Below, in pieces: positions 58,676 through 64,000 of a stretch of 64,000 nucleotides of DNA. How positions within the stretch are numbered: position 1 is the first letter of the stretch; the number at the start of each line of letters is the position of its first letter. The DNA comes from DASXVX01 sp036504075 (lineage in GTDB: Bacteria > Bacillota > Sulfobacillia > Symbiobacteriales > Symbiobacteriaceae): positions 28,926-92,925 of the forward strand of contig DASXVX010000096.1 of the NCBI GenBank assembly GCA_036504075.1, given 5' to 3'. A program made the position numbers and the translations under genes. The notes beneath the pieces were generated by a model that was given only the letters and a program-made list of their open reading frames with translations, was not told the origin of the DNA and ran no database searches.

Positions 58676-58722
58676 TTGACCAAGTTTGTTAACATTGCTA
58701 ACTACTAGTTTGGTTAAACAAA
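58676..58722 (+). promoter_or_regulatory. Promoter/operator region of the marR-efflux operon
   Basis: TTGACC (58676-58681), 17 bases, TAACTA (58699-58704) form a possible promoter. It overlaps two AT-rich imperfect inverted repeats: GTTA-N7-TAAC (58689-58703) and TTTGTT...AACAAA across 58685-58722. MarR proteins bind such sites and repress their own operon. Confidence 0.5.
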
Positions 58723-58770
58723 GGGGCTGATTTCATCAATCAACGTTGGATTGAGCCATACCTGGACCGT

Positions 58771-59184
58771 ATGGAGGTGGCATCCCGCCACTTCTTCCGG
58801 CAACTCCATGGGCGCATCGCCGACGAAGGGGGCATGGGACCCAGCCAGTTCTGCCTGCTAAAAATCCTGGGGTCGGTTCCCACCTGCACCGTTTCCGATA
58901 TCGCCCAGCGGCTGGACATGACAGTGGCTGGCGCCACGGGTCTGATCGACCGGCTGGTCCGGGCGAACCTGGTGGTCCGCCGCCGCGACGAAACCGACCG
59001 GCGGGTGGTGCACACCGCCCTGAGCGAGGAAGGCAAGCAGGCGCTGGCGGCTGAGATCGGGCGGCGCCGGGCGATTATGGCCGGATGCATGGCGCCCCTG
59101 ACTCAGGACGAGGTCGAATCTTTCGTCTCGGTGCTAGAAAAACTGACCCGGGCCACGGTGGACTCGGGAAGCGTAAAGGAGTAA
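58771..59184 (+). CDS. MarR-family transcriptional regulator
   Basis: 137 residues from the ATG. Winged helix: GPSQFCLLKILGSVPTCTVSDIAQRLDM, recognition helix AGATGLIDRLVRANLV and wing RRRDETDRRVVHTALSEEG (quoted in parts). The frame is open upstream (NQRWIEPYLDR), and AAAGGGG lies 10 bases before an ATC at 58735, so the protein may start there with a rare codon. It lies 8 bases before the efflux pump gene, which it probably represses until a drug-like ligand binds. Confidence 0.87.
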   Translation: MEVASRHFFRQLHGRIADEGGMGPSQFCLLKILGSVPTCTVSDIAQRLDMTVAGATGLIDRLVRANLVVRRRDETDRRVVHTALSEEGKQALAAEIGRRRAIMAGCMAPLTQDEVESFVSVLEKLTRATVDSGSVKE

Positions 59185-59192
59185 GCGACTAC

Positions 59193-60797
59193 ATGGATAA
59201 GCGCACCAAAACGTTGGTAACGGCCGGCCTCATGATCGGCCTGCTGGTAGCGGCCCTGGACCAAACGATCGTGGACACCGCCTTTCCCCGGATGATCCGG
59301 GATCTGCACGGGGAGGACATCTTCACGTGGGTCGTCACGACCTACCTGCTGGCTTCCACGGCCATTGTGCCCGTGGTGGGCAAGCTGGCGGATATTTACG
59401 GGCGGAAGATCTTCTACCTGCTGGGCATGGGGCTCTTCATCGGCGGTTCCATGCTCTGCGGGCAGTCGCAAAACATGGTTCAGCTGATCGTGTTCCGGGG
59501 GCTGCAGGGCATCGGTGGCGGTATGCTCATGCCGATCGCCTTTACCATCGTCGGCGATGTCTACCCCGGGGAGCAGCGGGCGAAAATGCAGGGGCTTTTC
59601 GGCTCGGTCTGGGGCCTGGCGGCTGTGATCGGGCCCAAGTTGGGCGGCTGGATCACCAACAACTACACCTGGCGGTATATCTTCTACATTAATCTGCCGA
59701 TCGGCCTCGCCGCGGGGCTCTTGATGTTCTTCTTCTACCGGGAGTCCCGGGGCATGCGACGTCCGATCGACTGGCTGGGTTCCGTCACCGTCGTGGCCGC
59801 CATTACGGCGCTGCTGCTCGGCCTGGAACAGGGCGGCAACGCCTGGGCCTGGAGTTCGTGGCAGTCCATCGCCCTGCTGGGGGGCGCGGGCGTACTGCTG
59901 CTCGCCTTCCTCTTCATTGAAACCAGGGTGCCGGAGCCGGTGCTGGACTTGAAGCTGTTCCAGAACCGGACGTTCGCGGTCATGTCAATCGCCGGCTTCA
60001 TCATGGGCGCCGGGATGTTTGGGGCGATCTTCTTCGTGCCGTGGTTCATCCAGGGCGTGGTGGGCGTCGATCCGAACCAGGCGGGCAATGTGATGACCCC
60101 GACCATGCTGACCATGGTGGTCTTCTCGGTGGTGGCCGGACGGCTGGCGCTGAAGGTGCCGTACCGGTACCAGATGGGCGCCGGGTTCGCCATTATCGCC
60201 GCCGGCTTCTGGCTCATGAGCGGCTGGACGCCCCAAACCACCCTGCTGCAGGCGACGCTGTCCACGATGGTCGTCGGCGTTGGACTGGGCCTCATGATGC
60301 CGATTCTGACGCTGGCGGTGCAGAACGCCTTCCCGGCCAACCGGCGGGGCGTGGTGACGTCGGCGACCTCCTTCTTCCGGTCGATGGGCTCCACGGTGGG
60401 CATCACGGTGTTCGGCATCATTTTCAACCGGCAGATGTCCGGCCAGTTCACCGAGAAGTTGGCGCCGACTTTTGCCAAGGCAGCGCCACTCCTGGCGCAG
60501 TTGCCGCCGGAGGCGGCGAAGTTCTTCCAGCAGGCGCAGCAGGAGCCGCAACTGCTGGTGCGCATTCTGCTGACGCCGGAGATGCAGCGGGCCATTCCGA
60601 GTGCGCTGCGGGCGCCGTTCATCGGCGGCATCAAAGTCATGATGTCCGACTCGCTGCATGTGGTCTTCTGGACGGGATTCGCCGTCGTGATCGTTGGCCT
60701 GCTGGCGGTCCAGTTCCTGGGCAACGTCAGCCTGAAGAAGCAGTCGTTGGACCTGGGCGGGGACGTAGATACGGAGATGCCGCTGGTGGCGGACTAA
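59193..60797 (+). CDS. DHA2-family MFS drug efflux transporter
   Basis: 534 residues, 14 predicted helices. ALDQTIVDTAFPRMIRDL is motif D1 of the 14-TMS DHA2 (EmrB/QacA) family, GKLADIYGRKIFYL is MFS motif A and GLQGIGGGMLMPIAFTIV motif B/C region. A cytoplasmic or external loop (about 430-490) rich in Ala/Pro/Gln separates the last helices. ATG 59193 follows AAAGGAG by 11 bases. Exports drugs or organic toxins by proton antiport; controlled by the adjacent MarR protein. Confidence 0.92.
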   Translation: MDKRTKTLVTAGLMIGLLVAALDQTIVDTAFPRMIRDLHGEDIFTWVVTTYLLASTAIVPVVGKLADIYGRKIFYLLGMGLFIGGSMLCGQSQNMVQLIVFRGLQGIGGGMLMPIAFTIVGDVYPGEQRAKMQGLFGSVWGLAAVIGPKLGGWITNNYTWRYIFYINLPIGLAAGLLMFFFYRESRGMRRPIDWLGSVTVVAAITALLLGLEQGGNAWAWSSWQSIALLGGAGVLLLAFLFIETRVPEPVLDLKLFQNRTFAVMSIAGFIMGAGMFGAIFFVPWFIQGVVGVDPNQAGNVMTPTMLTMVVFSVVAGRLALKVPYRYQMGAGFAIIAAGFWLMSGWTPQTTLLQATLSTMVVGVGLGLMMPILTLAVQNAFPANRRGVVTSATSFFRSMGSTVGITVFGIIFNRQMSGQFTEKLAPTFAKAAPLLAQLPPEAAKFFQQAQQEPQLLVRILLTPEMQRAIPSALRAPFIGGIKVMMSDSLHVVFWTGFAVVIVGLLAVQFLGNVSLKKQSLDLGGDVDTEMPLVAD

Positions 60798-60817
60798 ACC
60801 GGGAAGGGGCGATTGGA

Positions 60818-61207
60818 TTGGAACTGAGCGGGAAAGGCACGATGATGGAGGTCCTGGGCATTGAACTGGAAGAGGCCACACCCCAGCGGGTGGTCGCCAC
60901 CATGCCGGTGGACGCCCGGACGCACCAGCCGTTCGGCATATTGCACGGCGGGGCTTCGGTGGCCCTGGCCGAAACGGTGGCCAGCATTGGCGCCACCCTG
61001 AACGCCGGTCCGAACCGGGTCGCGGTGGGCATGGAGATCAACGCCAACCACATTCGCCCGAAGCAATCCGGGACGGTGCGGGCCGTCGCCACGCCCAGCC
61101 ATGTCGGCAAGGCCACCACGGTCTGGGAGATCCGGATCAGCGACGAGGATGAGCGACTGATCTGCCTCTCCCGCTGCACGCTGGCCTTTGTGGATCGCGC
61201 CCGCTGA
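60818..61207 (+). CDS. PaaI/hotdog-fold thioesterase
   Basis: 129 residues from TTG 60818 (AAGGGG 8 bases upstream); ATG 60842 is also plausible, but the longer form gives the usual length before LGIE. HQPFGILHGGASVALAETVAS contains the hotdog HGG motif and the catalytic acidic residue (here Glu in AETVAS). Family members hydrolyse aromatic or menaquinone-pathway acyl-CoA thioesters. It follows the pump gene by 20 bases. Confidence 0.88.
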   Translation: MELSGKGTMMEVLGIELEEATPQRVVATMPVDARTHQPFGILHGGASVALAETVASIGATLNAGPNRVAVGMEINANHIRPKQSGTVRAVATPSHVGKATTVWEIRISDEDERLICLSRCTLAFVDRAR

Positions 61208-61223
61208 GTGCCCGTCTGCCGCG

Positions 61224-61258
61224 AACCCGGCTCTCCTGAGGGAGGGCCGGGTTTCTGA
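61224..61258 (+). terminator. Terminator of the marR-pump-thioesterase operon
   Basis: AACCCGGC / GCCGGGTT stem with a partly paired CTCTCC-TGA-GGGAG top, followed by TCTGATT. It may also end the convergent terC transcript. Confidence 0.7.
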
Positions 61259-61282
61259 TTGTGATCCGGAGCCGCGGGATCG

Positions 61283-62221
61283 TTAGTGGGCGTGCGTTTT
61301 GGGGTCCGGCTTGCCCGCGGGAATGAGCAGGGAAGCGATGATCGAGAGCGCCAGCGCACCGATAATCACGCCCAGCGAGACCGAGATGGGCACCTGGATG
61401 TCGACCAGCACCACCAGCATTTTGGCGCCGACAAAGGTCAGGATCAGGCAGATGCCGTACTTGAGGAACCGGAACTGTTCCAGCACCGATGCCAACAAGA
61501 AGTAGAGCGACCGGAGGCCCATAATGGCAAAGATATTGGACGTGTAGACGATGAACCCGTCGGTGGTCACCGAGAAGATGGCGGGAATCGAGTCCAGCGC
61601 GAAGATGACGTCGCTGGTTTCGATCATCACCAGCACCAGCAGGAGCGGAGTAGCCATCCACTTTCCGTGTTCTTTGAGCAGGAACTTCTCCCGGTGATAG
61701 TCGTGCGTCACCGGCACCACTTTGCGGACGTACTTGATCAGGGGGTTGTCTTCGGGGTTGACCTCCTCGTCGTCTTTGAAGGCCATCTTTATGCCGGTGT
61801 AGACCAGGAAGGCACCGAAAATATAGAGAATCCAGTGGAACTGGTGAACCAGCGAGGCGCCAAGACCGATCATGATTGCCCGCAGAATCAGAGCGCCGAT
61901 GACGCCCCAGAAGAGCACGCGGTGCTGGTACGCCCGGGGCACTTTAAAGAAGCCGAGGATCATCACAAAGACGAAGATGTTGTCCATGCTCAGGGACTCT
62001 TCGATCAGGTAGCCGGTGAGGTATTCCAGACCGGCCGTGGGACCCTTCATGTAGTAGACCAGGATGCCGAAAGTGAGCGCCAGCGCTACCCAGACGCCGG
62101 TCCACATAAGTGCTTCGCGGGGACGGACTTCGTGCGAGTCCTTGTGGAAGACCCCGAGATCAAGAGCCAGTAACCCAAGCACGACCAGTGGGAATACGCC
62201 CCAGAGTACCCATGGCATCAT
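61283..62221 (-). CDS. TerC/Alx-family integral membrane protein
   Basis: 312 residues, about eight helices. EYLTGYLIEESLSMDNIFVF and LVMIETSDVIFALDSIPAIF are the two conserved acidic motifs (E-E-S-L-S-x-D-N and E-x-x-D-x-x-F-A-x-D-S) of the family. TerC/Alx/MeeF proteins export Mn2+ or metallate exported enzymes. The Mn-sensing riboswitch upstream supports a manganese role. ATG after GGAGGTTTCATC. Confidence 0.92.
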   Translation of the reverse strand: MMPWVLWGVFPLVVLGLLALDLGVFHKDSHEVRPREALMWTGVWVALALTFGILVYYMKGPTAGLEYLTGYLIEESLSMDNIFVFVMILGFFKVPRAYQHRVLFWGVIGALILRAIMIGLGASLVHQFHWILYIFGAFLVYTGIKMAFKDDEEVNPEDNPLIKYVRKVVPVTHDYHREKFLLKEHGKWMATPLLLVLVMIETSDVIFALDSIPAIFSVTTDGFIVYTSNIFAIMGLRSLYFLLASVLEQFRFLKYGICLILTFVGAKMLVVLVDIQVPISVSLGVIIGALALSIIASLLIPAGKPDPKTHAH

Positions 62222-62265
62222 GATGAAACCTCCGTTGTAAAAATATGGGACTCCCAGGCAACAGA

Positions 62266-62314
62266 AAAAGGCACGGCAAGACCTGGTTCGGATGAACCAA
62301 GGTCTTGCCGTGCC
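62266..62314 (-). terminator. Intrinsic terminator, platform of Mn riboswitch
   Basis: On the minus strand AGGCACGGCAAGACC-TTGGTTC pairs with GAACCA-GGTCTTGCCGTGCCT around ATCC, a stem of more than 20 bp with one bulge, followed by TTTTTCTG. It stops transcription before terC unless the aptamer is bound. Confidence 0.88.
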
Positions 62315-62317
62315 TCT

Positions 62318-62410
62318 GAGAGGCAGGTCCAGCCGGGGTATTCCCCGTCTTGACGACTGGACCGCTCACGCTTGATCGGCGTGGGCTGGCTACTCCCCTT
62401 GTAAGGGTGT
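62318..62410 (-). ncRNA. yybP-ykoY (manganese) riboswitch
   Basis: On the minus strand the conserved elements are CCCTTACAAGGGGAGTAGCC, then GGTCCAGTCGTCAAGACGG, and CCGGCTGGACC, typical of the yybP-ykoY motif in which the AAGGGGAGTAGC and GTCGTCAAGACGG loops form the Mn2+ site. It is followed by a terminator and the terC gene, a frequent target. Confidence 0.88.
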
Positions 62411-62430
62411 GAGCATATGGGCTTGTGGAC

Positions 62431-62460
62431 AGATTAGCAAGCGGACTATCGACTTGTCAA
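62431..62460 (-). promoter_or_regulatory. Promoter for Mn riboswitch-terC
   Basis: Minus strand -35 TTGACA (62455-62460), 18-base spacer, -10 TAATCT (62431-62436), about 20 bases before the aptamer. Confidence 0.7.
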
Positions 62461-62508
62461 GCACCCTTTGGAGGATTCCCTGCGCCTACCGCTTGTGCTA
62501 GAGTTCTC

Positions 62509-62598
62509 CTTGTAGCGGCTTGCCTTGTAACGGCTTGCCTCGTAGCGGCTTGCCTTGTAACCGCTTGCCTTGTAACCGATTGCCACGGCAACCGATTT
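62509..62598. repeat. 15-bp tandem repeat upstream of plsC
   Basis: Five adjacent units of CTTGTAACGGCTTGC (variants TAGCGG, TAACCG, GATTGC) from 62509 to 62583 plus a degenerate sixth. It lies between the terC promoter and the ribosome site of the acyltransferase. Since 15 is a multiple of three, frames through it encode pentapeptide repeats (LVTAC on the plus strand), but no ribosome site supports translation. Confidence 0.8.
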
Positions 62599-62614
62599 TC
62601 GTGGGAGGGTGTCC

Positions 62615-63313
62615 ATGCTTCGCTTTCTATTCGCCGCACTCAGCATCCTGCCCCGTGGTCTGCGGCGGCGCCTGATCCGCTTGCTGGTGGAAGTGGTGTT
62701 TCGGCGCCTGGTCACCGAGGAGATCTCCGGGAAAAGCCAGATCCCGGACGGCCCCTGCCTTTTTGTCTGCAATCATCTCTCCAATGCCGACGCCCTGGCG
62801 CTCTATCGCGCGCTCCGGCCCAAGCAGGTGTTCTTCCTGGCGGGCGTCAAGCTTCAGGACGTCCTGCTGACCCGCATCGGTTCGGATGCGGTGGATACGA
62901 TCCCCATCCGGCCGAACTCGCCGGACGTGGAGGCGCTGAAGCGGGCCGTGGAGACGCTCAAGTCCGGTCGCTCGGTGCTGATTTTCCCGGAGGGAACCCG
63001 CAGCCGCACCGGCTGTCTGATCCGGGCCAAGAAAGGCGCAGCGCTGATCGCCCGGCGGGCCGGCGTACCCATCGTCCCCATCGGGCTGACCGGCTCGGAA
63101 AAGTTCATGCCCATTAACGAGCAGGATATGGGCGGGGAGGGCCTGCGGCGGGCGACGATTACCGTCCGCGTCGGCCCGCCGTTTGCCGCGGCCGACCTGG
63201 CTTGCGCCCCCGCAGACGGGGAGGACGAGCGGCAACTGCTGGCTGATGCCATGATGCGTAAAGTCGCGTCACTGCTTCCCCCCGAATACCGCGGGGTTTA
63301 TCGAAATTTGTAG
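62615..63313 (+). CDS. plsC: 1-acyl-sn-glycerol-3-phosphate acyltransferase (PlsC family)
   Basis: 232 residues. CNHLSNADALALYRAL contains the catalytic H-x4-D motif (NHLSNAD), IFPEGTRSRTG is the FPEGTRS acceptor-binding block, and VPIVPIGLTGSEKF the fourth. It acylates lysophosphatidic acid to phosphatidic acid at the membrane. ATG 62615 lies 6 bases after GGGAGG; GTG 62609 sits on the site. Confidence 0.9.
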   Translation: MLRFLFAALSILPRGLRRRLIRLLVEVVFRRLVTEEISGKSQIPDGPCLFVCNHLSNADALALYRALRPKQVFFLAGVKLQDVLLTRIGSDAVDTIPIRPNSPDVEALKRAVETLKSGRSVLIFPEGTRSRTGCLIRAKKGAALIARRAGVPIVPIGLTGSEKFMPINEQDMGGEGLRRATITVRVGPPFAAADLACAPADGEDERQLLADAMMRKVASLLPPEYRGVYRNL

Positions 63314-63386
63314 CAGGAACGTTATGGAGTACGATCGAAACCTCATAACGGGCGTCACCACTTTTCCCCAAGGAGAGGGATGCACC

Positions 63387-63959
63387 GTGAAGATTTCGGT
63401 TCGGCAATTGGCGGTAGCCGGCATTCTCGGCGCCGTCAGCATCGTGATGGGTTACGTTCCGGGTCTCGGGTTGATTCCGGTTCCGACCCCTGCCGGTCAC
63501 GCGACGATTCTGCATGTGCCGGCGATTATCGCCGGGGTCGCCGAAGGACCGGTGGTGGGGGCGCTGGTGGGGTTGATTTTCGGCCTGGTCAGCATGCTCA
63601 GGGCCACGGCGCCGGCCCAGTTTTTCGTGGACCCGCTCATTTCGGTCCTGCCCCGGATTTTTATTGGCGTGACGGCGGCCTATGCCTTTGCGTTGGTCCG
63701 ACGGTGGAGCCTGGTGGGGGCATTGATCACCGCCGGGGTGGTCGGGACGCTCACCAACACGGTGCTGGTGCTCTCCATGATTGTGTTCCGGGGCTACCTG
63801 GCGGCAGGCGTAGCTGTGACCATCGGCCTTGTGCAAGGCACACCGGAAGTGGTCGTCGCCGCGATCGTGCTGGCCGTGGTGGGCGCTGCGCTCGGGCGGG
63901 CGGGTTACTTGAAGTATGGTGCGAAAGTGGCGAGACCGGTGCGAATGAAGAGCGCCTGA
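63387..63959 (+). CDS. ECF transporter S component
   Basis: 190 residues with about six hydrophobic segments. RQLAVAGILGAVSIVMGYV at the start and GHATILHVPAIIAGVAEGPVVGALVGLIFG (in parts: ATILHVPAIIAGV, GPVVGALVGLIFG) are typical of S components that bind vitamins; DPLISVLPRIFIGV follows. Substrate not assignable. GTG 63387 is chosen because AAGGAGAGG lies 9 bases upstream. EcfA/EcfT are not in the window. Confidence 0.82.
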   Translation: MKISVRQLAVAGILGAVSIVMGYVPGLGLIPVPTPAGHATILHVPAIIAGVAEGPVVGALVGLIFGLVSMLRATAPAQFFVDPLISVLPRIFIGVTAAYAFALVRRWSLVGALITAGVVGTLTNTVLVLSMIVFRGYLAAGVAVTIGLVQGTPEVVVAAIVLAVVGAALGRAGYLKYGAKVARPVRMKSA

Positions 63960-63983
63960 CGATCGGAGAAAGGGCCGTTCCGC

Positions 63984-64000
63984 GACTGACGAAGTCAGTC
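63984..64000 (+). terminator. Possible terminator stem at window edge
   Basis: GACTGAC-GAA-GTCAGTC runs to the last base, 25 bases after the S-component stop. Any U-tract lies outside the window. Confidence 0.4.

Noticed and set aside
62425..63117. Plus-strand frame with LVTAC repeats upstream of plsC
   Set aside because: It has no ribosome site and runs out of frame into the well-supported plsC gene; it is a translation of the 15-bp repeat.

Overview
The window comes from a high-GC, Gram-positive-type (monoderm), probably spore-forming bacterium of the Firmicutes. The reasons are: many GTG and TTG starts behind strong AGGAGG-like ribosome sites, two SPOCS/DUF3794 (spore-coat/SipL-type) proteins, a cytoplasmic DegS/DegU-type two-component pair, a LipM-type octanoyltransferase, substrate-binding lipoproteins in place of periplasmic proteins, and a Tad pilus locus with no secretin. 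Aldehyde:ferredoxin oxidoreductase and a polyferredoxin suggest anaerobic or microaerophilic metabolism. A Symbiobacterium-like lineage would fit, but this is inference. No tRNA, rRNA, CRISPR array, insertion sequence or phage gene was seen.

Layout. 1-6.4 kb: end of an exopolysaccharide operon (PelF-like glycosyltransferase cut by the left edge, PelG-like exporter, large membrane protein, GT2 glycosyltransferase, sugar epimerase) closed by a terminator. 6.4-8.7 kb (minus): a 749-aa protein of unknown function behind a good promoter and a palindromic operator. 9.0-12.6 kb: FCD-type regulator, FAD oxidoreductase and an unassigned PLP enzyme. 13-16.1 kb: a sugar-type ABC importer without its ATPase. 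16.3-22.0 kb (minus): a signalling operon of PP2C phosphatase, Ser/Thr kinase, a zinc-ribbon/transmembrane/beta protein and a protease-TM-FHA fusion. 22.1-24.4 kb (minus): FAD oxidoreductase (paralogue of the one at 9.8 kb), polyferredoxin, DUF309 protein. 24.8-29.3 kb (minus): 34-aa leader ORF, hairpin-rich leader, RtcB RNA ligase, MoxR AAA+ ATPase and metallopeptidase/VWA protein. 29.5-31.7 kb: GNAT, KDG kinase and a dead KDPG aldolase. 31.7-32.9 kb (minus): two SPOCS proteins. 33-34.9 kb: DegS/DegU pair. 35-38.2 kb: cobalamin riboswitch and btuFCD. 38.4-46 kb: c-di-GMP-I riboswitch and a Tad/Flp pilus operon. 46.2-50.1 kb: AEC transporter, aldehyde:ferredoxin oxidoreductase with a MoaD-like protein, DedA protein. 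50.2-57.4 kb: tandem glycine riboswitch with gcvT-H-PA-PB-lipM, then a ZTP riboswitch with glyA. 57.4-58.7 kb: a 22-bp minisatellite and a GxxExxY gene surrounded by CGCAGAT-type repeats. 58.7-61.2 kb: MarR regulator, DHA2 efflux pump, thioesterase. 61.3-62.5 kb (minus): Mn (yybP-ykoY) riboswitch and TerC. 62.6-64 kb: PlsC acyltransferase and an ECF S component.

How the genes fit together. The Pel-like operon and the c-di-GMP-controlled Tad pilus both point to surface attachment governed by c-di-GMP. The glycine and ZTP riboswitches place glycine cleavage, octanoyl transfer and serine hydroxymethyltransferase under sensing of glycine and of folate/C1 status. Five riboswitch classes sit in about 27 kb, most of them with a visible intrinsic terminator as expression platform. 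The least explained parts are the RtcB-MoxR-VWA operon with its small-ORF leader, the two FAD-oxidoreductase modules, the kinase/phosphatase/FHA-protease operon and the GxxExxY/CGCAGAT repeat cassette with a second decayed copy at 12.7 kb.
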